A stretch of 64,000 nucleotides of DNA from Chitinophaga alhagiae. GTDB lineage: Bacteria > Bacteroidota > Bacteroidia > Chitinophagales > Chitinophagaceae. The notes beneath the pieces were generated by a model. It ran no database searches and was not told the DNA's origin. It saw only the letters and a program-made list of their open reading frames with translations. The position numbers were made by a program, and so were the translations under genes. Every line of letters begins with the position of its first letter. Position 1 is the first letter of the stretch. This document shows positions 1 to 8,975 of the stretch, piece after piece. The stretch is from assembly GCF_003568665.1 (NCBI RefSeq), contig NZ_QXMH01000001.1, positions 372,001 through 436,000 of the forward strand, written 5' to 3'.

Positions 1-640
1 CGCTTTCCCCGGCGGACTGGACTCCTTGGTACAATACGTGCAGCGCCGTGTAAAAGTGCCGGATGCCGGGCCGCTCACCGAAAAGGGCACTTACGTCACC
101 GTAGAGTTCACCGTTACCACCAAAGGCAAAATAACCCAGGTAAGAACGCCTCGCGGCGCAACGGCCAGCCCCTACCTGGATGCGCTGGTGGAAGTGGTGG
201 AAGGTTTACCTGACTTCACGCCGGGCGTTATCCGCGGCAAAAGATCTGACGTGGAGTATTCCCTTTCGGGCAAATTCTCCGTAAAAAAGGCGGCTGATTC
301 TGTTACCATGGTACGCACTTTTGAGCTGGAACAGCCGCCCCGCTTTCCGGGCGGATTGGCAGGACTGGCAGATTTCCTGAGCTACAACGTGAAATACCCG
401 CGAGACGCGATAAAAAACGGTGTGAGCGGCATTGTGAAAGTTTCGTTTGACGTGGACCAGAACGGCGTGCCCGTTAATATATCCGTGCCCGGCCGCCAGC
501 TGGGTTACGGGCTGGAGGAAGAAGGCATACGGGTAGTCAGCGAAATGCCCGACTGGATGCCGGGCATTCAACATGGTAAAAAGGTAAAGGTGCATTTTAA
601 CCTGCCCATCCGTTTCAGGGCGCCGCTTCCGCGGCTCTAG
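1..640 (+). CDS. TonB C-terminal domain protein with two tandem repeats (5' partial)
   Basis: The reading frame is open from base 2, so the start codon lies upstream of the window. The visible 213 residues hold two copies of a TonB C-terminal-like module. Each begins with FPGG (FPGGLDSL and FPGGLAGLADFL), continues through a V.F.V..G strand with a central loop, and ends with a .MP.W.PG or LPDFTPG element. TonB-C modules are periplasmic and contact TonB boxes of outer-membrane receptors, but Bacteroidota encode many such proteins outside classical TonB-ExbB-ExbD systems. The missing N-terminus prevents a firmer call. The stop codon TAG (638-640) overlaps the stop of the convergent purM gene inside one CTAG. 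Confidence 0.8.
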   Translation, partial: AFPGGLDSLVQYVQRRVKVPDAGPLTEKGTYVTVEFTVTTKGKITQVRTPRGATASPYLDALVEVVEGLPDFTPGVIRGKRSDVEYSLSGKFSVKKAADSVTMVRTFELEQPPRFPGGLAGLADFLSYNVKYPRDAIKNGVSGIVKVSFDVDQNGVPVNISVPGRQLGYGLEEEGIRVVSEMPDWMPGIQHGKKVKVHFNLPIRFRAPLPRL

Positions 641-1815
641 GCATATTCAAACTCGCCGTACGCGCTTTTGACGGTCACTTTTTTGGCAGGGCTGTCTGTA
701 ACACGGCCCACTATCTGCGCGTCAATATGGTAGGTCTGGCTGATGCGGATAATATCTTCCGCAATATTTTCCGGCACGTACAACTCCATACGGTGCCCCA
801 TATTGAACACCTGGTACATTTCCTTCCAGCTGGTGCCTGACTGTTCCTGGATGAGGGAGAACAGCGGGGGGATGGGGAAAAGGTTATCCTTGATCACATG
901 CAATTTGTCTATAAAGTGCAGCACCTTGGTTTGCGCGCCGCCGCTGCAATGCACCATGCCGTGTACCTGCGGGCGGAAGTTTTCCAGCACCTGTTTGATC
1001 ACGGGAGCATAGGTACGCGTGGGTGACAGCACCAGTTTTCCGGCGGTCACCTTGCCGTAACCGGGAATATCTACCTGGTCTTTCAGGCCCTTTTTACCGC
1101 TGAACACCAGCTCTTTCGGAATAGCGGGATCATAACTTTCCGGGGATTTTTCCGCCAGTGTTTTGTTGAACACATCGTGACGGGCGGAGGTAAGGCCGTT
1201 GCTGCCCATGCCGCCATTGTACTCCCGCTCGTAGCTGGCCTGCCCGTAAGAGGCCAGGCCTACCACTACGTCGCCGGGGGCAATACGGTCATTGGAGATC
1301 ACGTCTGCCCGCTTCATGCGGCAGGTAACGGTAGAATCTACGATGATGGTACGCACCAGGTCTCCCACATCCGCAGTTTCACCGCCGGTGGAGTAAATGC
1401 CCATGCCGTAGCTGCGCAGTTCTTCCAGTATTTCTTCCGTGCCGTTGATGATGGCGGCTATCACTTCTCCCGGTACCCGGTTCTTGTTGCGGCCAATGGT
1501 GGAAGAAAGCAATATGTTGTCTGTGGCGCCCACGCAAAGCAGGTCGTCCGTGTTCATGATAATGGCATCCTGCGCAATGCCGCGCCATACGCCCAGGTCC
1601 CCAGTCTCTTTCCAGTACGCGTACGCCAGCGAAGATTTGGTGCCGGCGCCGTCCGCATGCATGATGTTGCACCATTCGGCGTCACCGCCCAGGATGTCCG
1701 GGATGATCTTGCAAAAGGCACGGGGAAAAAGTCCCTTGTCAATATTGCGGATGGCGTTGTGCACATCTTCTTTTCCGGCTGAAACACCCCGCTGGGCGTA
1801 GAGGTTTTGGTCCAC
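637..1815 (-). CDS. purM: Phosphoribosylformylglycinamidine cyclo-ligase (AIR synthase)
   Basis: Cytosolic purine-pathway enzyme that closes FGAM to AIR using ATP. The N-terminus has the Bacteroidota form (YAQRGVSAGKEDVHNAI), followed by HADGAGTKSSLAY, the conserved NTDDLLCVGA segment and a GGETADVGDLV motif. The frame could open at an ATG at 1938, but that would overlap the divergent ribF start. The preferred start is GTG at 1815 (392 aa), because the protein similarity begins there and a good -7 element (TACTTTTG, 1843-1836) lies between the two candidates. A transcript starting near 1829 would not contain the upstream ATG. It converges tail to tail with the TonB-C gene. Confidence 0.92.
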   Translation of the reverse strand: MDQNLYAQRGVSAGKEDVHNAIRNIDKGLFPRAFCKIIPDILGGDAEWCNIMHADGAGTKSSLAYAYWKETGDLGVWRGIAQDAIIMNTDDLLCVGATDNILLSSTIGRNKNRVPGEVIAAIINGTEEILEELRSYGMGIYSTGGETADVGDLVRTIIVDSTVTCRMKRADVISNDRIAPGDVVVGLASYGQASYEREYNGGMGSNGLTSARHDVFNKTLAEKSPESYDPAIPKELVFSGKKGLKDQVDIPGYGKVTAGKLVLSPTRTYAPVIKQVLENFRPQVHGMVHCSGGAQTKVLHFIDKLHVIKDNLFPIPPLFSLIQEQSGTSWKEMYQVFNMGHRMELYVPENIAEDIIRISQTYHIDAQIVGRVTDSPAKKVTVKSAYGEFEYA

Positions 1816-1835
1816 AGTATTAAGTTTAGAAAGTG

Positions 1836-1867
1836 CAAAAGTAAAAGATTCTGCCCATACCCGGCAA
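1836..1867 (-). promoter_or_regulatory. Bacteroidota-type promoter of purM
   Basis: Minus-strand -7 element TACTTTTG (1843-1836) matches TAnnTTTG exactly. A TTG at 1867-1865 lies 21 nt upstream as a weak -33. Transcription would start near 1829, 14 nt before the GTG start. Confidence 0.5.
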
Positions 1868-1896
1868 CGGCCGCATGGGATTCCGGTCAAAACATT

Positions 1897-1904
1897 TAGA
1901 TTTG
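1897..1904 (+). promoter_or_regulatory. -7 promoter element of ribF
   Basis: TAGATTTG matches the Bacteroidota -7 consensus TAnnTTTG and lies 33 nt before the ribF ATG. No convincing -33 TTTG is seen, so the call rests on one element and on position. Confidence 0.4.
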
Positions 1905-1936
1905 CACGGCGTTTTTGAAAATATGACCTTTTCACC

Positions 1937-2863
1937 ATGCAGGTTCACAGAGACTTACAACAATTGCCCGTTTTCAGAAATGCTGTGATCACCATCGGCA
2001 CTTTTGACGGCGTACATACCGGCCACCAGTACATCCTGCAGCAATTGCAGGAAGCTGCCGCCGCCTGCAACGGCGAAACGGTGATCATCACGTTTGACCC
2101 GCACCCGCGGGAGGTGCTGGCCCCGCATAACCAGCCGGTACACCTGCTCACCACGCTGGAAGAAAAGATACTGCTGCTGGAAAAGCAGGGCATCCACCAC
2201 CTGGTGGTGGTGCCGTTCACCAAAGCGTTTTCCGAGCTGTCTGCCAAAGCCTACCTGGAAGATTTCCTGATCAGCACTTTCAAGCCGCATACCATCATTA
2301 TCGGGTACGACCATCGTTTTGGCCACAACCGGGAAGGGGGGCTGGAGTTGCTGGAAGCGGAGCAGCAAAAATTCGGTTTCCGGCTGCTGGAAATTCCGCA
2401 GCAGGTGGTACACAACCTCACGGTCAGCTCCACCAAGATCCGCAAAAGCCTGCAGGAAGGCGCCATTCAGCTGGCCAACGAACTGCTGGGCTACCCGTAT
2501 TTCATCAACGGCACGGTGGTGCATGGAGATAAAATGGGCCGCCAGCTGGGTTTCCCCACCGCCAATATTGCCCTGAACGATGCCCGCAAGCTCATTCCCG
2601 CGGAAGGCGTATACGCCGTTACCGTTACCACGGGCGGGCATACGCACAAGGGCGCGCTCAACATCGGCACGCGGCCTACCTTTAACGGCCGGGAGCTGAG
2701 AATAGAAGTGTTCATCCTTGATTTTGACGAAGAGATCTATGGCGAGCACATCCGCGTGAACTTCCTGGACTACATCCGTTCCGATAAAAAATTTGATTCC
2801 GTAGAAGCGCTGGTGCTGCAAATGAAAGATGATGTGGCCCGTGCGCGGGTAATAGCAGGCTGA
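1937..2863 (+). CDS. ribF: Bifunctional riboflavin kinase / FAD synthetase
   Basis: Makes FMN from riboflavin and then FAD, in the cytosol. The N-terminal FAD synthetase half shows the nucleotidyltransferase motif GTFDGVHTGHQ, TFDPHPREVL and the GYDHRFGHNREGG segment. The SSTKIRKSLQEG element precedes the C-terminal flavokinase half with GTVVHGDKMGRQLGFPTANI and GALNIGTRPTF. The length of 308 aa is normal for the family. The gene is divergent from purM and converges with holA, with only 2 nt between the stops. Confidence 0.95.
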   Translation: MQVHRDLQQLPVFRNAVITIGTFDGVHTGHQYILQQLQEAAAACNGETVIITFDPHPREVLAPHNQPVHLLTTLEEKILLLEKQGIHHLVVVPFTKAFSELSAKAYLEDFLISTFKPHTIIIGYDHRFGHNREGGLELLEAEQQKFGFRLLEIPQQVVHNLTVSSTKIRKSLQEGAIQLANELLGYPYFINGTVVHGDKMGRQLGFPTANIALNDARKLIPAEGVYAVTVTTGGHTHKGALNIGTRPTFNGRELRIEVFILDFDEEIYGEHIRVNFLDYIRSDKKFDSVEALVLQMKDDVARARVIAG

Positions 2864-2865
2864 GG

Positions 2866-3864
2866 TCAGGGCCGCATGAGGCGGAACAGCAGCTCCTTCA
2901 TCAATTCCCCGTCTTCATTACCGCTATCCCCGATGCCAATGCTGCGCAGGTTGTATTTGTGCAGGAGCAGGATGGCGCGCTCCGCTCCTTCCGGGCCGTA
3001 ATTGCGGGCGGCGGCGGTATAGTCTTTCAGGAAAAAAGGGTGTACGCCCAGGGCGGCGGCCATTTCCTTCTCTCCCCCTTTCACCCCGAACAGCAGGTTG
3101 ATCTTGGCAAAGTAGTTATACAGGGCGGGTATCACCATCTGGATGGGGGCGGCCTTGGGGTTGGCGGCAAAATAACGGGCAATGCGCATCACTTTGCCCA
3201 CGTCCTGCTGGCCCAGGGCGTTCTGCAGCTCAAACACGTTGTATTCCTTGCTGATGCCCACATATTTTTCGATGTCGTTCTCGTCTATTTTTTTGCCTGC
3301 GGGCAGGTTCACCAGCAGCTTGTCTATCTCGTTGGCCATGCGGGAAAGGTCGTTGCCGATGTGGTCTGCCAGCAGTATGCAGGCCTTTTCGGAGATGGCC
3401 AGGCCCTGGCTGCGCACATAGGCTTCCGCCCAGGCCGGCAGCTGGTTGTCATACATTTTTTTGGTAGACAGCACCACGCCTTTTTCCTTGATGAGCTTGG
3501 ACATCTTGCTGCGCCCATCCAGCTTGCCCTGTTTATGGGCCACTACGAACACGGTAGATTCCAGCGGCTGGGCAATGTACGCTTCCAGCTTCAGCAGGTC
3601 TCTCATGGCCTGGGCCTCTTTCAGGATCACCACCTGGCGGTCCGCAAACATGGGGTAGCGGCGGCAGGCGTTGATCACAGCGGCCCAGTCCGTATCCTTG
3701 CCGTAAAACACGGTGAGGTTAAAACCCTGGTCAGCCTCACTGAGCAGCTTGTGCTCCGCGTAGTCCACCACCTGGTCTATAAAAAAGTCTTCTTCCCCTT
3801 CCAGCCAGTACAATGGCTTGAATTTGCCGCTTTTCCAATCTTTGATGATATCCTGGTATTCCAT
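2866..3864 (-). CDS. holA: DNA polymerase III subunit delta
   Basis: Clamp-loader delta subunit, which opens the beta sliding clamp. The 332-aa protein has the family layout: an N-terminal region with YWLEGEEDFFIDQ, the AAA-like core with DTDWAAVINACRRYPMF and VVILKEAQ, a middle lid domain containing ADHIGNDLSRMANEIDKL, and a C-terminal helical collar domain ending near LLFRLMRP. It sits 21 nt downstream of an exonuclease gene on the same strand, so the two are probably cotranscribed. No terminator is seen in the 2-nt gap to ribF. Confidence 0.9.
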   Translation of the reverse strand: MEYQDIIKDWKSGKFKPLYWLEGEEDFFIDQVVDYAEHKLLSEADQGFNLTVFYGKDTDWAAVINACRRYPMFADRQVVILKEAQAMRDLLKLEAYIAQPLESTVFVVAHKQGKLDGRSKMSKLIKEKGVVLSTKKMYDNQLPAWAEAYVRSQGLAISEKACILLADHIGNDLSRMANEIDKLLVNLPAGKKIDENDIEKYVGISKEYNVFELQNALGQQDVGKVMRIARYFAANPKAAPIQMVIPALYNYFAKINLLFGVKGGEKEMAAALGVHPFFLKDYTAAARNYGPEGAERAILLLHKYNLRSIGIGDSGNEDGELMKELLFRLMRP

Positions 3865-3885
3865 TTTTCTTTCCGGTTTTGCCTT

Positions 3886-4680
3886 TTACACAAACTGCAC
3901 CTGCTCTTTTTCCAGCAGGGGCATTCCTTTAAAGCGCAGCAGCAACTGGCCTACGGTGAGCACATCTTTCTGGCAGTACTCCACAATGCGGGGCAGGTTC
4001 TTTTCTTCCCAGAACACCTTGCCCACCATGCTCCCGTCTATATCGTCCTTGGGTGTGGGTATGCCCAGCACGGCGGCCAGCAGCTTGAGGGAGGTGTAGT
4101 TCCTGAACTCGCCGAAACGCCATACTTGCAGCGTGTCCAGCACGGGAGATTCCCAGGGTTTGAAGTTGTGCGCCTGCAAAGGGGCCGGCAGGGCCAGGCC
4201 ATTGATCAATGCACGGCGGCAAATATAGGGAATATCAAATTCGCGGATATTGTGGCCGGCAAACTGGGCCCGGGGATACTTTAAAAAAAATTTTTGCACC
4301 AGGTCAAGGAAACCTTCCATTACTTCTCTTTCGTTCTGGCCGGCAAAAGATTTTATACGCAATTGATAATGACCTGATTCTGTATAAAAAAAACCTGCGG
4401 AAATGCATACTATGCGGCCAAACTCCGCCTGCAACCCTGCTTTTTCCACATAGGCCTCTTCCCCATTTTCAGAATCTGGCGCAGTTTTTGTATTTTTCTC
4501 CAGCCAGAGGCGTTGCAGCTCATCCGGCAGGTGATCAAAAGTAGCTGCAAGCGGAACAGTTTCTATATCAAGGAGTAATAATTGATCGAGAGCAACGGTA
4601 TTGAGCACAGCCAAAAAGTTTAAAACGTGTAAGTTAAATAAATTTCCACGTTCAGGGGTTTCAGAAAAAATTTTACCCAT
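3886..4680 (-). CDS. PolB-type 3'-5' exonuclease (DEDDy family)
   Basis: Predicted exonuclease of the DNA_pol_B_exo2 type. ExoI motif LLLDIETVP supplies the first Asp-Glu pair, ExoII lies in AGHNIREFDIP, and ExoIII is YCQKDV with the Tyr-x3-Asp spacing of DEDDy nucleases. There is no polymerase domain. The start is uncertain. ATG at 4680 gives 264 aa, but similarity begins near LLLLDIETVP, so GTG at 4608 (240 aa) is a real alternative. The frame extends further to 4779 but would then run into the divergent gene at 4712. It is immediately upstream of holA, which suggests a replication or repair role (inference). Confidence 0.85.
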   Translation of the reverse strand: MGKIFSETPERGNLFNLHVLNFLAVLNTVALDQLLLLDIETVPLAATFDHLPDELQRLWLEKNTKTAPDSENGEEAYVEKAGLQAEFGRIVCISAGFFYTESGHYQLRIKSFAGQNEREVMEGFLDLVQKFFLKYPRAQFAGHNIREFDIPYICRRALINGLALPAPLQAHNFKPWESPVLDTLQVWRFGEFRNYTSLKLLAAVLGIPTPKDDIDGSMVGKVFWEEKNLPRIVEYCQKDVLTVGQLLLRFKGMPLLEKEQVQFV

Positions 4681-4711
4681 ATAACAATCAAAAAATAAAA
4701 CAAACATCACT

Positions 4712-5677
4712 ATGGCGGAAAACACTTTTAATACCGGTACGCCCGGTACTTCCGGACCTGAAAAACCAAAAAACAACAAAAACGGGATTATTTACGGGGT
4801 TCTCATTGCCGCGCTGGTGGGTACGTGGGGGTACATGTTTTATGATAAAAGCCAAACCAGCAAGGAGCTGGTGGTAAAAGAAAACCAGCTGGACACACTG
4901 AGCAACTCCCGCAATGAACTGCAATCTGAATATGATGCTGCACAGGCGCGCCTGGATGACCTGATCTCCCAGAACAGCCGCATGGACAGCCTGGTAAAAA
5001 GCAAGGATAAAGAAATTGCCGACATGAAAGGCCGCATCAGCGGCATCCTCAGCAATAAAAATGCTACCGCTGCGGAACTGGCTGAAGCCAGGAGACTGAT
5101 CGAGCAGCTGAAATCCACCACCGAGTCTTACGTACAGACCATCGAAAGGCTGGAAGGCGAAAAGATCGTGATCACCGGTGAGCGCGATGTAGCCCGCAAG
5201 GAGCGTGATTCCGTGTCTGTGGTGAAAGACAGCCTCGGCAAACGCGTGGAGATCGGTTCCGTACTGCATGCTTCCAACATCAAGCTGAGCCCCATCAACG
5301 TACGCCGCAACGGCAAGGAAGAAGTAACTTCCAAAGCCAAAAGGGCCGATATGATGCGCGTGAGCTTTGATGTAGACAACCGCATAGCCACCTCCGGAGA
5401 CAAAGACATTTACGTGGCCATTACCGCTCCTGACGGTTCTCCCCTGGCGGTAGAAGCCCTGGGCAGCGGCCGGTTCACCCTGGAAGACGGTACCGAGAAG
5501 CTGTACACCGTGAAAAAGACCGTTTCTTATGTAGCCGGCGGTACTACCCCGGTGAGCATGGACTGGAAACAGAACTCCGATTTCAAACCGGGAGACTACA
5601 CCGTAGAAATCTACCAGGACGGCTTCCGGATAGGCGCCGGTAAAGTAAATCTTAAAAAAGGCGGTCTTTTCAACTAA
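4712..5677 (+). CDS. Single-pass membrane coiled-coil protein of unknown function
   Basis: Not a named family to me. A hydrophilic N-terminus rich in Gly, Pro, Asn and Lys (residues 1-25) leads into one membrane helix (about 27-44, IIYGVLIAALVGTWGYMF). A long charged coiled coil follows (about 50-170, repeated E/K/L heptads with many SR and DSL steps). The C-terminal 150 residues look like beta sandwich (YVAITAPDGSPL and GDYTVEIYQDGFRIG). The orientation would place the coiled coil and sandwich in the periplasm. Similar proteins are common in Bacteroidota. An intrinsic terminator follows 40 nt after the stop, so the gene seems monocistronic. Confidence 0.85.
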   Translation: MAENTFNTGTPGTSGPEKPKNNKNGIIYGVLIAALVGTWGYMFYDKSQTSKELVVKENQLDTLSNSRNELQSEYDAAQARLDDLISQNSRMDSLVKSKDKEIADMKGRISGILSNKNATAAELAEARRLIEQLKSTTESYVQTIERLEGEKIVITGERDVARKERDSVSVVKDSLGKRVEIGSVLHASNIKLSPINVRRNGKEEVTSKAKRADMMRVSFDVDNRIATSGDKDIYVAITAPDGSPLAVEALGSGRFTLEDGTEKLYTVKKTVSYVAGGTTPVSMDWKQNSDFKPGDYTVEIYQDGFRIGAGKVNLKKGGLFN

Positions 5678-5717
5678 GGAAGACCATAAAATAGACAATC
5701 CAACATTCATAAGCACA

Positions 5718-5748
5718 GGTGCGGCCTAACCAGGGCCGCACCTTTTTT
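5718..5748 (+). terminator. Intrinsic terminator of the coiled-coil protein gene
   Basis: GGTGCGGCC (5718-5726) and GGCCGCACC (5734-5742) form a perfect 9-bp stem with a 7-nt loop, followed by six T. Confidence 0.9.
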
Positions 5749-5917
5749 ATTCCTATCAGGATTGTTAAAGATTGGTTATTGAATTTAAAATATATATAAA
5801 AATAAAATAAAATTAACTTTCTTTGCGGAGCAATCAGGAAAATGCCATCCCCCAAGCGTATTTCCTTGCATTTGCACGAAACCCGGTGCTTGTGACGATG
5901 ATTCGTTAGACTGAATT

Positions 5918-6340
5918 ATGGAGCTATACGATAATATTTATGACATGGCAAACGCAAATAAAGTAGTGTATGTAATTGACGATGACGAGATTTTCCACTT
6001 TATTGTAAAGAAGATGTTCGGGTTGCAGGGTTGGAACGTGGTTGTAAACTCCTTTCTGTCAGCAGAAGACGCCATTGAAGACCTCAGCGCTTTTGCTGAA
6101 CAGAACCTGCCCTGCCTGATCATTCTTGACATGAACATGCAGCGGATGAACGGATGGGATTTTATTGAGGCCTTCCGGGGATTAAAGAACAGGCTGCGCC
6201 GGCATGTGCCCATCATTATGTGCTCTTCTTCCATGAACATACAAGACATGGAAAAGGTGAAGAAAACGCCGGAGCTGATGGCCTACATCACCAAGCCGCT
6301 GGATAAATCTAAAATGAAAGTAATTGAAGAATATCTCTGA
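5918..6340 (+). CDS. Stand-alone CheY-like response regulator receiver
   Basis: A receiver domain with no output domain. The acidic pocket is VYVIDDDE, the phosphoacceptor is the Asp in IILDMNM, the switch Ser/Thr lies in MCSSS, and the conserved Lys is in ITKPL. The frame starts at ATG 5918, but ATG 5945 (MANANKVVYVIDDD) would give a more typical N-terminus. No histidine kinase is encoded nearby. Such lone receivers in Bacteroidota usually act in phosphorelays or with hybrid kinases encoded elsewhere. Confidence 0.9.
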   Translation: MELYDNIYDMANANKVVYVIDDDEIFHFIVKKMFGLQGWNVVVNSFLSAEDAIEDLSAFAEQNLPCLIILDMNMQRMNGWDFIEAFRGLKNRLRRHVPIIMCSSSMNIQDMEKVKKTPELMAYITKPLDKSKMKVIEEYL

Positions 6341-6377
6341 AAAAAGAGAGCTAATACCCAAAAAAGTGACCCATAAA

Positions 6378-6405
6378 AAAGAGCGGAACCAGTGTCCGCT
6401 CTTTT
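6378..6405 (+). terminator. Intrinsic terminator of the response regulator gene
   Basis: GAGCGGA (6381-6387) pairs with TCCGCTC (6395-6401). The stem is flanked by A-rich sequence on the left and TTTT on the right, so it may work in both directions. Confidence 0.8.
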
Positions 6406-6467
6406 GCATTTATTTATTTTTCATCTGTTAATATACGTCTTTAAAACAGGTCAGTCGGTTTCATTTT

Positions 6468-8138
<1,671 letters not shown>

Positions 8139-8243
8139 CAAAATATAAGGGATATCTCCACCTGTTCCCTAAACCCCGCCACACCGCCCTATTGAACAAT
8201 TTTCCGATATATAGTGTTAACACTTACAACTAAAAGCGATGTT

Positions 8244-8783
8244 ATGATCCAAGAATTTGCCAAATACTGGTGGCTGTTCGTGCTGAGGGGCGTTCTGGCC
8301 ATCCTTTTTGCGGTACTGGCCTTTCTCTGGCCTGCCATCACCCTCTCTATCCTCGTGATCTTCCTGGGGGCCTATTTTTTTGTGGACGGCATTTTTACGC
8401 TGGTACACAGCTTCCGGGTCATGAAAACGGAGCCCCGCTGGTGGGTGCTGCTGCTGGAGGGGCTGGTCAGCATCGTGGCCGGCCTGATAGCCCTGTTCAG
8501 CCCCGGCGTTACGGCCCTGTTCCTGGTGGTGCTGATAGCCATCTGGAGCCTGCTGACCGGCATTTTCGAGATCATCCTGGCCATTCGCCTGCGCAAGGAG
8601 ATCACCAATGAATGGATGCTGATACTGGCCGGGGTACTGTCTATCCTGTTCGGGATACTGCTGTTTATGCAGCCCATCACCGGGGTGGTGGTCATTTCCT
8701 GGTGGATAGGGTTTTATGCCCTGTTTTTCGGCATCTTCCTGATCGCTGTAGGCATAAAGCTGAAGAAACTGGGCAAAGCCTGA
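8244..8783 (+). CDS. HdeD family (DUF308) membrane protein
   Basis: A 179-aa integral membrane protein with about six hydrophobic helices arranged as three two-helix repeats. Each repeat shows the pattern L.GV.ailFG/la.l.P, as in VLRGVLAILFAVLAFLWP, LEGLVSIVAGLIALFSPG and LAGVLSILFGILLFMQP. HdeD-type proteins are linked to acid stress in enterics, but the role in Bacteroidota is not established. ATG 8244 (MIQEFAKYWW) is preferred over an in-frame GTG at 8214, since it places the charged N-terminus directly before the first helix. Confidence 0.88.
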   Translation: MIQEFAKYWWLFVLRGVLAILFAVLAFLWPAITLSILVIFLGAYFFVDGIFTLVHSFRVMKTEPRWWVLLLEGLVSIVAGLIALFSPGVTALFLVVLIAIWSLLTGIFEIILAIRLRKEITNEWMLILAGVLSILFGILLFMQPITGVVVISWWIGFYALFFGIFLIAVGIKLKKLGKA

Positions 8784-8804
8784 AGGTTACGGATTATAAA
8801 AAAG

Positions 8805-8912
8805 GGGGCTGTCTCAAAAGTAATTTGATGGGCTTGAGAATCGCGTAAACGAAAAATCTCTCCATCAGGTACCTGAATAAGATCAGGTAAAAATTACTTT
8901 TGAGACAGCCCC
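8805..8912. mobile_element. MITE-like 108-bp element with 22-bp perfect terminal inverted repeats
   Basis: The left end (8805-8826, beginning GGGGCTGTCTCAAAAGTAAT) is the exact reverse complement of the right end (8891-8912). The 64-bp interior carries no ORF and contains a small dyad (CAGGTACCTGAATAAGATCAGG region). The CTGTCTCAAAAGT core resembles the ends of transposase-carrying IS elements seen in Bacteroidota (recollection, not searched). No clear target-site duplication is visible (AAAG on the left, TTGT on the right). It lies between the HdeD-like gene and the convergent ptrB gene, so it could also act as a bidirectional terminator. Confidence 0.6.
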
Positions 8913-8975
8913 TTGTAGTTATCAGGCCAGGCAGGCAACCCTGGTGTTGCGGGTTACCCGCTGGCACGGCAACAG

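Noticed and set aside
637-1938. 433-aa PurM reading starting at ATG 1938
   Set aside because: The extra 41 residues do not fit the family and precede the predicted transcription start, and the ATG overlaps the ribF start.
2959-4284. 441-aa plus-strand ORF opposite holA and the exonuclease gene
   Set aside because: It is the antisense of two well-supported genes and gives a His/Val/Phe-rich sequence without domains. Such long shadows are frequent in GC-rich coding DNA.
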